From NCBI RefSeq assembly GCF_014696715.1, contig NZ_JACJQO010000012.1:62001-126000 (forward strand): a stretch of DNA of 64,000 nucleotides, in the 5' to 3' direction. Positions within the stretch are counted from its first letter, which is position 1. Each line of letters begins with the position of its first letter. Below, piece after piece: positions 1 to 7,865 of this stretch. Position numbers and translations under genes: made by a program. Below the pieces are notes generated by a model. The model searched no databases. It saw only the letters and a program-made list of their open reading frames with translations, and was not told where the DNA came from. Source of the DNA: Pseudanabaena sp. FACHB-2040. Its GTDB lineage: Bacteria; Cyanobacteriota; Cyanobacteriia; Phormidesmidales; Phormidesmidaceae.

Positions 1-333
1 TTGCGGCAGGGTCGTCTGGGCTTGTTGTCGCTGGCGCTGGAGCTATCGGTGCTGCCCCTGTCCCTGCTTGTGATGCTCTGGGCTGGGCTGTTAGTGGTAA
101 TGGCTATCTTTACTGGCGTCACTGGGCTGTTGCTACCCCTGACCCTGGCGGCCCTAGCCGGTGCTTGCCTGTTCCTGGCTATCGGGCTAGCCTGGCAGCG
201 CTATGGCCGCAGCGAAATTAGCTTAAAGCAGCTAGTACAAATCCCCCTATACATTCTCTGGAAGATTCCCCTGTACATAGGCTACGTGGTCAGGCCAGAA
301 AAGCGCTGGATTCGCACCGAGCGCGATACTTAA
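1..333 (+). CDS. Membrane-bound glycosyltransferase, C-terminal fragment (truncated by window edge)
   Basis: The frame is open from base 1, so only the last 110 residues are visible. They hold two or three strongly hydrophobic segments (about residues 6-45 and 46-66), then an amphipathic tail rich in Leu, Ile, Tyr and Trp that ends in RTERDT. This arrangement, with paired C-terminal helices followed by a KIPLYIGYVVRP-type tail and RTxRD end, resembles C-termini of cyanobacterial family 2 glycosyltransferases at the cytoplasmic membrane. The catalytic GT-A domain lies outside the window, so the assignment rests on the tail alone and neither sugar donor nor product can be stated. Another polytopic membrane protein is possible. 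Confidence 0.55.
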   Translation: MRQGRLGLLSLALELSVLPLSLLVMLWAGLLVVMAIFTGVTGLLLPLTLAALAGACLFLAIGLAWQRYGRSEISLKQLVQIPLYILWKIPLYIGYVVRPEKRWIRTERDT

Positions 334-409
334 GCTAACCAGACCTCTGGTAGCAGCCTTGCTCAAGGGCAGATGTCCTTTAGGGAACTGCTCGCCCCCA
401 GTGCTAGCC

Positions 410-928
410 CTAGCGGCAGCCCAGGCTGTCTCGCGTGCTGACTCCGGTCACCGGGTTAACGCCATCGGCAACTTTGCACATCCGCGCGATCTGGTATCGG
501 TCCAAGATCGTACCTGAGAAATCAGCGCCTTGAATAATCGTGTCGGTGAAGGTCGAGCTGGTCATAATGGCTTCGGTCACCACCGCATTGGTCAGATCAG
601 CCTGATCAAAAACTACCCGGTCGGCAAAGGACTTGGAGAGATCGACTCCGGCTAGATTGGCCTTGAGAAATAAGGCTTTGGTCAAGATCGTTCCGCTTAA
701 GTCAGCCCCTTCAAAATTAGCCTCTCGCATCTCAGCCGCCGCGAAAGAGGTGCCCGAAAGGTTTTGGTGGGAGAAGTCTCGAAAGCTTAAATTAGTTAGG
801 GTGTAATCAACGGTATTGGCCTGAGCGTAAGCTGGGGAAGGGAGACACAGCCCGCCTATGACCGCCAACAGGCAGACCAAGGTGACGACAAGTGCCGGTC
901 GAAGGAGGGTGCGAATCGGCTGCAACAT
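410..928 (-). CDS. Secreted (probably thylakoid-lumenal) pentapeptide-repeat protein
   Basis: 172 residues from the ATG at 928; a GTG at 940 would add four residues. The N-terminus is a signal peptide (hydrophobic run [17 protein letters not shown], cleavage after AYA). Next come about eight A(D/N)LXX pentapeptides such as [20 protein letters not shown] and [10 protein letters not shown], which build a right-handed quadrilateral beta-helix. The end carries a two-Cys motif ([12 protein letters not shown] ... RDSLGC) typical of cyanobacterial and plastid lumenal pentapeptide proteins, where the cysteines can form a disulfide. The molecular function of this family is unknown; export and fold are well supported. 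It stands alone, convergent with the fragment on its left. Confidence 0.8.
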   Translation of the reverse strand: MLQPIRTLLRPALVVTLVCLLAVIGGLCLPSPAYAQANTVDYTLTNLSFRDFSHQNLSGTSFAAAEMREANFEGADLSGTILTKALFLKANLAGVDLSKSFADRVVFDQADLTNAVVTEAIMTSSTFTDTIIQGADFSGTILDRYQIARMCKVADGVNPVTGVSTRDSLGCR

Positions 929-994
929 AGGCTTTCCCACAGGTTTTTAATAACTGCCCTTTATTATGCAAAATGATCTCTCTAGATGCGACTG

Positions 995-1420
995 CTAGAG
1001 ATCTGCAGCTAACGCCTGAAGGATCTCCTGGAATTCTGGCGGCAGGCGGCGCAGTACTTTTCGGGTCTGGCGGTCAACTGGCGCTAGGGTCACTGTGCCC
1101 AGCACGCAGGTGGTGCCGGTTTCCTGCTGCTGAATATCAAAATGCCAAACGATGCGGATGCCCTTAATTGGCTCTACCCTAGCCCGCACCACGCCAACCT
1201 CGCCCATCTGCAGCGACTGCCGGTAGCGCAAAGACAGGTCTACTACGGGCAGGTCAATGCCCGCTGCCACCCAGTCGGCAAAATTGACTTGGTGCGATCG
1301 CAAATACTCTACCCGCGCTTCCTCCATCCAAGCGACGTAGGTACCATGCCAGACAATCCCGGCATAGTCAGTGTGGTGAGGCTGCACTCGCACCGGGTAG
1401 TCAAACCATCCTGTTGCCAT
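995..1420 (-). CDS. Hot-dog fold acyl-CoA thioesterase, MenI-like (1,4-dihydroxy-2-naphthoyl-CoA hydrolase candidate)
   Basis: 141 residues from ATG 1420, chosen because GGAG lies five bases upstream; a TTG at 1435 is less likely. It is a single 4-hydroxybenzoyl-CoA thioesterase-type hot-dog domain. The motif HHTDYAGIVWHGTYVAWMEEAR near the N-terminus contains the family's catalytic Asp and the long helix start. In cyanobacteria the closest well-characterised relative is the DHNA-CoA thioesterase of phylloquinone (vitamin K1) synthesis, an electron carrier in photosystem I. Size and motif fit that role, but other acyl-CoA substrates cannot be excluded and no other men gene is nearby. It is divergent from the stress protein at 1687. 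Confidence 0.7.
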   Translation of the reverse strand: MATGWFDYPVRVQPHHTDYAGIVWHGTYVAWMEEARVEYLRSHQVNFADWVAAGIDLPVVDLSLRYRQSLQMGEVGVVRARVEPIKGIRIVWHFDIQQQETGTTCVLGTVTLAPVDRQTRKVLRRLPPEFQEILQALAADL

Positions 1421-1686
1421 AGCCACTCCATACAAACCCCGGTCAGAATACCAGAAACCGATTCCACACCGCCCAAGGCGAAATGAAATTGCCTTAAAGC
1501 GTAATTAATTGCGCTCTACTACAAATTATGAATTCCGCCAAAATAGCTCCAAAACCAATGCCTATGATGGTTGAGGGTAAGCTTAGAGCCTTGAAAAATC
1601 AGGATTTCAAGGCCAAATACCCAACTTACATCCTCTCAACTCCCATCGTTAGCCAGCCTTTTTGGGGCAAGCAATAAGAGGTCATT

Positions 1687-2541
1687 ATGATAGAAAAAAT
1701 TCTTCTGGCAGACTCCGGAGTCGGTAATACCGAAGCCATGATGAAAGTCCTGATGGATATTCCCACCATTCAGCGGGCTTCTGTAACCGTGCTTCACGTA
1801 GTGCCTTCCCAGGTATCCGCAGAAGGGATGACTGCAAAGTGGGAAGAAGGTGGGCGCACCCTGGCCGGTGCCATCAAGAACCTGGATCTCGACCCCACCC
1901 GCGTGACAGCAGTGCTGCGGGAAGGTGACCCCAAGGACGTGGTCGTCAAAGTCGCTGATGAAATCGATGCCAGCCTGATCATCATGGGCTCTCGCGGCTT
2001 GAAAGGGCTGAAGGCAATTTTGGAGAACTCAGTCAGCCAATACGTGTTTCAGCTGGCTTCGCGGCCCATGCTGCTGGTCAAAGATGACCTCTACACCGTT
2101 CGCCCAATCAAACGGGTGCTGGTTGCCCTCGATAAGTCAGACTCAGCGCGGGAAAGCCTAAACTTGGCACTCACGCTGCTGAGAGACATCAAGGGTGGTG
2201 AGCTAACTCTGGTACACACCGTTTCTAACCTAAAGGCCAAATTATCTGACGTCACCAGCTCTGATCCCAGTCAAGACCCGATCTTGATGGCAGCTGTGTC
2301 TGAAGCCAAAAGATACGGCATTCCTTGCAAACTGGAGGCCCCAGAAGGCAAACCAGGAACCCGGATTTGTCAGCTGGTTGAAGACAGAAATATCGACCTG
2401 CTGATTTTGGGTTCTCCCGACCGCCGTCCCTCTATTGCTAAAGGTCTGCCCGACCTAGACCGATTGCTGGGCGAATCGCTGTCAGACTATGTGCGAGTCT
2501 ACGCCAACTGCCCTGTGCTGCTGACCCGCATAGCCAGCTAA
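1687..2541 (+). CDS. Tandem universal stress protein (two UspA domains)
   Basis: 284 residues made of two UspA folds, about residues 2-132 and 140-283. Each half has the hydrophobic beta1 start (KILLADSG; RVLVALDKSD) and a C-terminal nucleotide-loop region. The first half has MGSRGLKGLKAILENS, close to the ATP-binding G-2X-G-9X-G(S/T) pattern but with Asn where the third Gly normally is. The second, LGSPDRRPSIAKG, is more diverged, so nucleotide binding may be weak or confined to one half. Soluble cytoplasmic protein, transcribed alone behind an AGAGG ribosome site. Usp proteins act in stress survival; the signal here is unknown. Confidence 0.85.
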   Translation: MIEKILLADSGVGNTEAMMKVLMDIPTIQRASVTVLHVVPSQVSAEGMTAKWEEGGRTLAGAIKNLDLDPTRVTAVLREGDPKDVVVKVADEIDASLIIMGSRGLKGLKAILENSVSQYVFQLASRPMLLVKDDLYTVRPIKRVLVALDKSDSARESLNLALTLLRDIKGGELTLVHTVSNLKAKLSDVTSSDPSQDPILMAAVSEAKRYGIPCKLEAPEGKPGTRICQLVEDRNIDLLILGSPDRRPSIAKGLPDLDRLLGESLSDYVRVYANCPVLLTRIAS

Positions 2542-2706
2542 GCCTGAGGGTTAACAGCTCATGTCTAAGCTCTGAGGTGGTTAATCCCTCTCAGGGCCAA
2601 TTGGGGTCAAATTGGAGTCTGAGCCGTGACACAGTCATCAGGAATTCACTGCTGAACTGGGAACTCTAAGAGTGTGTTTCCTGTAGATGACTCGGCCATC
2701 CAATTA

Positions 2707-3204
2707 ATGGCTATGACTAAAAAACAACCCATCTGGTGGGCTGTTGGAGCTTTAGTAGGCTTTAGCCTGGCTGCAGGCACTGAAGGCTCTGAAGTTCAGC
2801 CTACCAGAGTGCTTTCTCAAGCTACAGCTCAACGGGTAAAGCTGTACGACTTTCCCCCGCCAAATGCTGTGTATCAAATTCAAGGGACAACGGCCTCTGT
2901 AACCATTTTCAATGGATCGCCGGAGCCTTTAGAGATAACCCTGACAAACGGCCTCAACGAACGCACTATTTTGAGGTTTGCGCCTTGCCCTAACTGTTCA
3001 ACCTATGCGCCTGGGCAAGGGCCACAGGACTGTGAAGCTGAATCAGTCCCCACGACCTATTACCTCAATCCCGGCGAATATGAGTCTAAAGCTGTTTTCA
3101 AGGGGCAGACCTGGGGATTCAGGAGCCGTTGGGTTCTTTCTAGCGGATGGGAGCACAAGCAGTGTGTGTTTTCGACCTATGGAGTTCCCGGAGGGCCTTA
3201 TTAA
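2707..3204 (+). CDS. Secreted conserved hypothetical protein, first gene of a two-gene unit
   Basis: 165 residues from ATG 2707; a GTG at 2674 and an ATG at 2713 are alternatives, and none has a convincing ribosome site. MAMTKKQPIWW followed by a hydrophobic stretch is a signal peptide or anchor. The mature part looks beta-rich, with short strands such as SVTIFNGSPEPLEITLTNG. It has four Cys (CPNC, DCEAE, KQCVF), probably two disulfides, consistent with a periplasmic or cell-surface location. I do not recognise the family. It ends two bases before the next gene, so the two are almost certainly co-transcribed and translationally coupled. Confidence 0.6.
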   Translation: MAMTKKQPIWWAVGALVGFSLAAGTEGSEVQPTRVLSQATAQRVKLYDFPPPNAVYQIQGTTASVTIFNGSPEPLEITLTNGLNERTILRFAPCPNCSTYAPGQGPQDCEAESVPTTYYLNPGEYESKAVFKGQTWGFRSRWVLSSGWEHKQCVFSTYGVPGGPY

Positions 3205-3206
3205 GC

Positions 3207-3872
3207 ATGGAAACCTACGTCGTTTTCACCCTCTTTGGAGCTGTGTTGGGGCTGCTGATCGACTGCGGCCAAGGGCGGATTTCTACCACCCCTACAGCCA
3301 AGCGAGCGACACAATCACGAACCATCAAAATCAAACTCAACACACAGCCGAAACGGCCTAAAAAGGAAATCGCAAACCTGGGGGGCACAGTTGTCTATCG
3401 AGAGCAGCCTCCTGCTTCACCCCCTCGATCTAGCACTCAACCTAAGCAAGAGACTGCTGTTCCACCCTCCACTCCCGCTACAAAGCCGCCCTCGGCTCCT
3501 ACTCCTAGTGCTTCTCCGCCGCCACCGTTACCTGAGCCCAATTGGGTGAAGTCTGAAACGGGCTTTGGTAATGCTGGGGGCATGATCATCTATAAAAAGC
3601 GGCCAACTCCAACCAAAACAACACCAGCACCTCAACCTTCTGCTACCCCACCTCCCCAATCTTCGCTATCAGTTCCGAGCACTTTTCACCCATCGATGCT
3701 GCGTGAGGAGGTTGAGATACCCACTTCTCTACTGTTTAAGCTTGACCGATACACTTACAACAGAAAGCTCTCAGAGCGGTTGGTGAGGCAGGTTGCTGAA
3801 AAGAACCCAGGTAAGTCAGGTCAGTGGTGTGCCGAAAAGGCCCTTTGGGACTTGGAGCGCGATCGCAAATAA
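3207..3872 (+). CDS. Membrane-anchored proline-rich hypothetical protein with a duplicated motif
   Basis: 221 residues from ATG 3207. The reading frame extends 60 bases further upstream, but that part overlaps the preceding gene. Visible parts: one N-terminal hydrophobic helix (VVFTLFGAVLGLLI); a basic stretch; two Pro/Ser/Thr-rich linkers; two related motifs, NLGGTVVYREQPP (near residue 57) and GNAGGMIIYKKRPT (near residue 124), that look like an internal duplication; and a C-terminal helical block with RLVRQVAEKNPGKSGQW. The layout of anchor, extended wall-spanning linkers and small terminal domain suggests a surface protein tied to the product of 2707. Function unknown. Confidence 0.6.
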   Translation: METYVVFTLFGAVLGLLIDCGQGRISTTPTAKRATQSRTIKIKLNTQPKRPKKEIANLGGTVVYREQPPASPPRSSTQPKQETAVPPSTPATKPPSAPTPSASPPPPLPEPNWVKSETGFGNAGGMIIYKKRPTPTKTTPAPQPSATPPPQSSLSVPSTFHPSMLREEVEIPTSLLFKLDRYTYNRKLSERLVRQVAEKNPGKSGQWCAEKALWDLERDRK

Positions 3873-4013
3873 ACCTCCCGCCTCACTCACGTAGATGGGA
3901 TGCTGGGATCAAAATTCCCTCAGGGCTAATACACATTGAATTAGGGACTGTGATGTGCGATCGCATATGAGCCTCACTGCCTGCCACCCCATCAACCCAA
4001 AAAATACTAAAAG

Positions 4014-4049
4014 CAAAGCCCTGAGATGTTTTAACATCTCAGGGCTTTG
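4014..4049 (-). terminator. Rho-independent terminator of tRNA-Glu
   Basis: A perfect 17-bp inverted repeat with a two-base centre starts 21 bases past the tRNA 3' end in the minus direction. On that strand it is followed by GCTTTTAGTATTTTTT, giving the U-rich tail. The plus-strand side lacks a comparable T run. Confidence 0.8.
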
Positions 4050-4070
4050 TTTCTTGATGAGTCCGAAGTA

Positions 4071-4143
4071 TACCCCCAGGGGAATTCGAATCCCCGTCGC
4101 CTCCGTGAAAGGGAGGTGTCCTAGGCCTCTAGACGATGGGGGC
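4071..4143 (-). tRNA. tRNA-Glu (anticodon TTC)
   Basis: The minus strand folds as a 73-nt cloverleaf. The acceptor GCCCCCA pairs with TGGGGGT (G-T at the base), with discriminator A. The anticodon arm is CTCCC-TTTCACG-GGAG-like with TTC in the loop, and the T loop has TTCGAAT. CCA is not encoded. In cyanobacteria this tRNA also supplies glutamate for 5-aminolevulinate, hence chlorophyll, heme and bilin synthesis, in addition to translation. Confidence 0.95.
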
Positions 4144-4163
4144 GCGGACTTCAGACATTTTTT

Positions 4164-4192
4164 AGTATAGACAAGGGGTGCCCCTGTGTCAA
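4164..4192 (-). promoter_or_regulatory. Consensus sigma70-type promoter of tRNA-Glu
   Basis: On the minus strand, TTGACA (4187-4192) and TATACT (4164-4169) are separated by exactly 17 bases. The predicted start is about 7 bases after the -10 box, leaving a 5' leader of roughly 15 bases before the tRNA. The spacer contains a small palindrome, AGGGGTGCCCCT when read on the plus strand. Confidence 0.8.
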
Positions 4193-4305
4193 ACTGCTCA
4201 CCATTTTTTTCCTAAAGAACTTTTTAGGTCCTGTTTGACAGAGGTGGACAGCCCTGGATTAGCCAGCGGATGGGCCGTGGCGTAAGCGAGCTTATCTCAT
4301 TAGCG

Positions 4306-4578
4306 CTAACGCCAGTTGGCGTTACGTAAGCGGATAAGCTGACGGCGCATTTCAGGAGAGGCGTCGACCTCAGAGATCTCTTGCAGAGAGACTTCCGACT
4401 GGAGAGATTCAACAAAATCGTCGTCACCGTAGGCAACGGCATCCACCAGCAACTCCAGTAGCTGGTCCCGATTCTGCATAACTCCTTTTTCTTCAATGAT
4501 GCGAAACTTCAGCTTGACTTCGCATTCATAAACGCCAACCTCAGGGTCTACAGGTTGTTGGTGTGCTGAACTGTTCAT
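4306..4578 (-). CDS. Small conserved cyanobacterial hypothetical protein
   Basis: 90 residues from ATG 4578, with AAGGA about nine bases upstream. It is acidic and probably soluble. There is a beta-strand-like segment (VYECEVKLKFRIIEE), then an amphipathic helix (RDQLLELLVDAVAYG) and a basic end (EMRRQLIRLRN). The pattern looks conserved and the frame has codon use like its neighbours, whereas the overlapping frame at 4224-4496 does not look like a protein. It stands alone between tRNA-Glu and a gene-free stretch. No function can be assigned. Confidence 0.65.
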   Translation of the reverse strand: MNSSAHQQPVDPEVGVYECEVKLKFRIIEEKGVMQNRDQLLELLVDAVAYGDDDFVESLQSEVSLQEISEVDASPEMRRQLIRLRNANWR

Positions 4579-5206
4579 TACAGAGATTCCTTACTTCCCT
4601 AGTCGGAATAAGTGGTTATCAAAAGTGTAAAAATGGGGGACACCCATGCCTGGAGCGGGGGGACACCAAAGGCTGGCCTGGATTTGCTAAAAACGGCTCT
4701 GATCAGCGGGTAAGGCTAAATGCAGGGTCTGACTCTTGACTTAAAGTTGAGCTGACCTCTCCTCACATTGAGAAATGCTTTACCCACTGCAGGACGGCTA
4801 TAAGAGCAGTTGCCGTAGCCTTTGATGGCCCAGGTATCTGGGGCGGCAAAACATTTGCTTTAGAGGTCAATCTCCTCTTTCTATAAAACCAATTTCCCCC
4901 CGTGAAAAAGCCGTCTAAGGTCCATATTCATAGGATCAATACAGTCCTATGAGGTGAGCTTTAAACCGTCTATCAACCTCAGTAGTTCCCTCAAGCCTGC
5001 CGTTACTGAGAAACCGAAGTCACTTGTTTGGAAGCAGGTCAATCCGCCATTTGGCCCAAAAATGGCGGATTCTTAAACTGGAATTTCTGTGTTTAGGGGC
5101 AGAGCTCGTTGGAACTGATAGTTCCTTGGGAAAATTCGTAACCCAATTTAGAGCGAGTTTTGTCAGCCTGCTGTGACAGTGTAGACACTCAGCTGAGCAG
5201 GCAGGC
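4579..5206. other. Gene-free stretch with two hairpins
   Basis: I find no plausible protein in 628 bases. Two inverted repeats are visible: CATAGGA/TCCTATG at 4929-4951, and a perfect 12-bp stem AATCCGCCATTT/AAATGGCGGATT at 5041-5071 with a seven-base loop. Neither is followed by a T run on the plus strand. A small RNA or a long leader is possible; nothing more can be said. Confidence 0.4.
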
Positions 5207-5938
5207 TTAGAGATGAAGTGCAGCTAGCCCGAGATAGCGAATCCCCTGGGGGGTGACGGCAAAGCGGCAGGGAAGCACCTCAACCCCTTTAGCGATCGCA
5301 TCTCGCAGCAGGCGTCCGTATTCTGGATCAGGGCCGTCGCCGGGGGCAAACTCATCGCAGTCACCTCGGTTGATGAAATAGAGCATCACAGCTCTGGCCT
5401 CAGGCACCAGCGCCATCAGTTCCCGCAGATGCTTTTGGCCCCGAGTGGTCACCGTGTCGGGAAACAGCGCCCGAGGTCCCTGCACCCAGGTGGTATTTTT
5501 GACCTCAACATAAATTGGTGGCTGCTGAGGGTCGCCTTTGAGCACGAAATCTACTCGGCTTTTGCGATCGCTGCCATAGCAGACCTCAGACAAAATCTGG
5601 TCATAAGCTCCCAGTTCTGGAAAAAGACGGGCTTCTAGGGCTGACTTGATGACTCGATTGGGCACTGCTGTATTGACCCCCACCCAAGTCGGCACCGTAT
5701 CGTGAACCTCTGAAAGTTCCCATGTGTAAGGCAGTTTGCGCTTGGGGTCGGGCTTGTGAGACACCAGTACTCGACCGCCTAGATTGCACACTCCGGTCAT
5801 TGGCCCGGTGTTGGGGCAGTGGGCCGTAATTACTTCATCGGTATCTAGCTCAATGTCGGCAAAAAAGCGTTTGTAGCGCTTCAGTAGCGTGCCGCCCAGA
5901 AGCGGAGGATAGAGATAGTGCCAATCACCTGAAGCCAT
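5207..5938 (-). CDS. sfsA: SfsA family DNA/RNA nuclease (sugar fermentation stimulation protein homologue)
   Basis: 243 residues from ATG 5938. The frame extends upstream to 6058, but the family begins at YLYPPLLGGTLLKRYKRF, immediately after this ATG, and 240 residues is the usual length. An N-terminal OB-like part (FADIELDTDEVITAHCPNTGPM) is followed by a restriction-endonuclease-like core. The core contains SRVDFVLKG and the downstream PIYVEVKNTTWV, which match the D ... ExK nuclease motif. E. coli SfsA was named for maltose metabolism but the family has DNA/RNA nuclease activity. It is divergent from the ABC transporter at 6152, with no sign of shared function. Confidence 0.92.
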   Translation of the reverse strand: MASGDWHYLYPPLLGGTLLKRYKRFFADIELDTDEVITAHCPNTGPMTGVCNLGGRVLVSHKPDPKRKLPYTWELSEVHDTVPTWVGVNTAVPNRVIKSALEARLFPELGAYDQILSEVCYGSDRKSRVDFVLKGDPQQPPIYVEVKNTTWVQGPRALFPDTVTTRGQKHLRELMALVPEARAVMLYFINRGDCDEFAPGDGPDPEYGRLLRDAIAKGVEVLPCRFAVTPQGIRYLGLAALHL

Positions 5939-6151
5939 ACAACATCTGCTAGATGAAATTGCCTGAAGGTCACTATAGCGGGTCAAGGTAGCTCTGTAGG
6001 CGAAACGGAAGCCGAAGCTTGATTGCGTTTGAGTGCATAGGAAATTCAGACCCGGCAAAGCAAAATCGTGGGTTTGGATGCGGCTGGAATTCTAGTAAAT
6101 TAAACGTTTGTCAAGCAAATCAACTCGTTAGACACGGTGTAAGGAGAAAAC

Positions 6152-7096
6152 GTGGTTTGGTCTCGTCGAACTGTTGTCTCAGGTATTGCAAGTCTGCTGC
6201 TGTTATGGCCGTTGACGGCCTGCACGCCCCGCACACCTACTGACCCCTCTGGAGAAGCCCCGGCAGGAGAAGCAAGCGCCACGCTGCCGCTGACGGTGGG
6301 CGCAATTCCCGATCAGGACCCGGAGCAGCTACAGCGGCTCTACACTCGGCTGGCTGAGTATTTGTCAGCAGAACTCGGGGTGCCGGTTGAATACAAGCCT
6401 GTGACCGACTATGCAGCGGCGGTTACGGCGTTTCGGGTGGGCGATCTGGACCTAGTGTGGTTTGGGGGGTTGACGGGGGTACAGGCTAGGCTGCAGGTGC
6501 CCGATGCCCAAGCTATTGCCCAACGGGATATTGACGCAGAATTTCAGAGCGTCTTTATTGCTAATACGAACAGCAATCTAGCTGAGATCGAAGATATTAG
6601 TGAGTTAACAGCTCTGAAGGGGCGCACGTTGACCTTTGGCAGTGAGTCGTCTACCTCGGGTCGTCTGATGCCCCAATACTTCCTGGAGCAGGCTGGCGTT
6701 GTCCCGACAGATTTTAAGGGAGAAGTCGGATTCTCCGGCAACCACGATGCGACGATTAAGCTGGTTGAAGCGGGCACCTATGAGGTCGGTGCACTCAACT
6801 CCCAGGTCTGGGAGCAGCGGGTTGCTGAAGGGGCGGTAGATGAGAGTAGGGTGAGCGTAATCTGGTACACGCCTCCTTACTACGACTATCACTGGGTCAT
6901 TAGCCCCGAAGTAGAGGAGCGCTATGGAGAAGGTTTTGTTGAGCGAGTTCAAACTGCCCTGACCCGCCTCGACCCCAGCGTGCCCGAGCAGCAGGAGATT
7001 TTAGAGCTGTTTGGCGCAGAGACCTTTATTCCCACGCAGAACGAAAACTACGCTCAAATTGAAGCGGTGGGCCGTCAGATCGGCAAGATTCAGTAG
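6152..7096 (+). CDS. PhnD-like periplasmic binding lipoprotein of an oxyanion ABC importer (putative selenate/phosphonate type)
   Basis: 314 residues from GTG 6152, fixed by AAGGAG five bases upstream. The N-terminus is a lipoprotein signal with lipobox LTAC (Cys24), so the mature protein is membrane-tethered. The rest is a two-lobe type II binding fold. LTVGAIPDQDPEQLQRLY, PVTDYAAAVTAFRVGDLDLVWFGG and GSESSTSGRLMPQYF match the PhnD relatives annotated as putative selenate-binding proteins; those segments supply the anion-contacting Ser/Thr, Tyr and main-chain loops in PhnD. First of three tightly packed genes (11 bases to the ATPase). Ligand is inferred: phosphonate, phosphite, phosphate, selenate and arsenate analogues are all conceivable. 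Confidence 0.85.
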   Translation: MVWSRRTVVSGIASLLLLWPLTACTPRTPTDPSGEAPAGEASATLPLTVGAIPDQDPEQLQRLYTRLAEYLSAELGVPVEYKPVTDYAAAVTAFRVGDLDLVWFGGLTGVQARLQVPDAQAIAQRDIDAEFQSVFIANTNSNLAEIEDISELTALKGRTLTFGSESSTSGRLMPQYFLEQAGVVPTDFKGEVGFSGNHDATIKLVEAGTYEVGALNSQVWEQRVAEGAVDESRVSVIWYTPPYYDYHWVISPEVEERYGEGFVERVQTALTRLDPSVPEQQEILELFGAETFIPTQNENYAQIEAVGRQIGKIQ

Positions 7097-7107
7097 GGGG
7101 ATAGATT

Positions 7108-7851
7108 TTGGGAGAACCGCTCTTTGAGCTGCGCCGCGTCAGCCGCTATTTTGGGGATGTGCCAGCGCTGGCAGATCTCTCTTTGACGGTATCAGCCGGA
7201 GAGCGGGTGGCCCTGATTGGCTCTAGTGGGGCTGGCAAAAGCACTCTGCTCAGTCTGCTCAATGGCACCTTGCCGCCCTCTTCGGGGCAGTTGCGGGTGA
7301 TGGGCCGCGACATAGGCCGCCTTGGCCCACACCAGCTGCGGCAGGTACAGCGGCGCATTGGTACGGTTTACCAGCAGCATCACTTGGTGCCTAATCTGCC
7401 GGTGATTCACAATGTCAATGCGGGGCATTTGGGGCGCTGGTCATTCTTTAAAGCGGCCTGGTCTTTGATCTGGCCGCAGGAGGTGGGGCGGGCGGCCCAG
7501 GCGCTGGCCCAGGTTGGCATTGCCGAAAAGCTCTATGCTCGCACGGAGCGCTTGTCGGGGGGTCAGCAGCAGCGAGTGGCGCTGGCCCGGGTGCTGGTGC
7601 AAGATCCGCTGGTGATTCTGGCAGATGAGCCAATTTCTAGCGTAGATCCAGAGCGATCGCGCGAGATGATGGATCTGCTGCGGCAGCTTAACTATGACAC
7701 TGGGACAACGCTGGTGATCAGCCTGCACGATATTGGCTTTGCCTTTAGCCACTGCGATCGCATCCTCGGTTTGCGCCACGGCCAGCTGCTGTTTGATGCG
7801 CCAGCGCAGGCTGTCACTGATTCGATGATTGCTGACCTCTACCGGATTTAA
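7108..7851 (+). CDS. phnC: PhnC-like ABC transporter ATPase
   Basis: 247 residues with a TTG start at 7108 behind TAGGGGG. All ABC motifs are present: Walker A GSSGAGKST (about residue 37), Q-loop VYQQHHLV, signature LSGGQQQRVALARVL, Walker B VILADEPIS with a D-loop SVDPE, and the switch His in ISLHDIGFA. The order and spacing are those of the PhnC/PstB-like importer ATPases. It powers the permease encoded 14 bases downstream for the lipoprotein encoded upstream. The specific substrate cannot be read from the ATPase. Confidence 0.9.
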   Translation: MGEPLFELRRVSRYFGDVPALADLSLTVSAGERVALIGSSGAGKSTLLSLLNGTLPPSSGQLRVMGRDIGRLGPHQLRQVQRRIGTVYQQHHLVPNLPVIHNVNAGHLGRWSFFKAAWSLIWPQEVGRAAQALAQVGIAEKLYARTERLSGGQQQRVALARVLVQDPLVILADEPISSVDPERSREMMDLLRQLNYDTGTTLVISLHDIGFAFSHCDRILGLRHGQLLFDAPAQAVTDSMIADLYRI

Positions 7852-7865
7852 GGCCCTTTCAGCCC

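Noticed and set aside
1142-1486. 114-codon plus-strand frame antisense to the thioesterase
   Set aside because: Low-complexity composition with many His, Pro and Ser; a mirror of the real gene.
4224-4496. Overlapping minus-strand frame of 90 codons
   Set aside because: It overlaps the better candidate at 4306-4578 and has a composition typical of a shifted frame, with no ribosome site.
4741-4790. CTCCTCACAT resembles the ACUCCUCACAC motif of small RNA Yfr1
   Set aside because: The motif is not exact and I could not find the flanking stem-loop and terminator that Yfr1 has.
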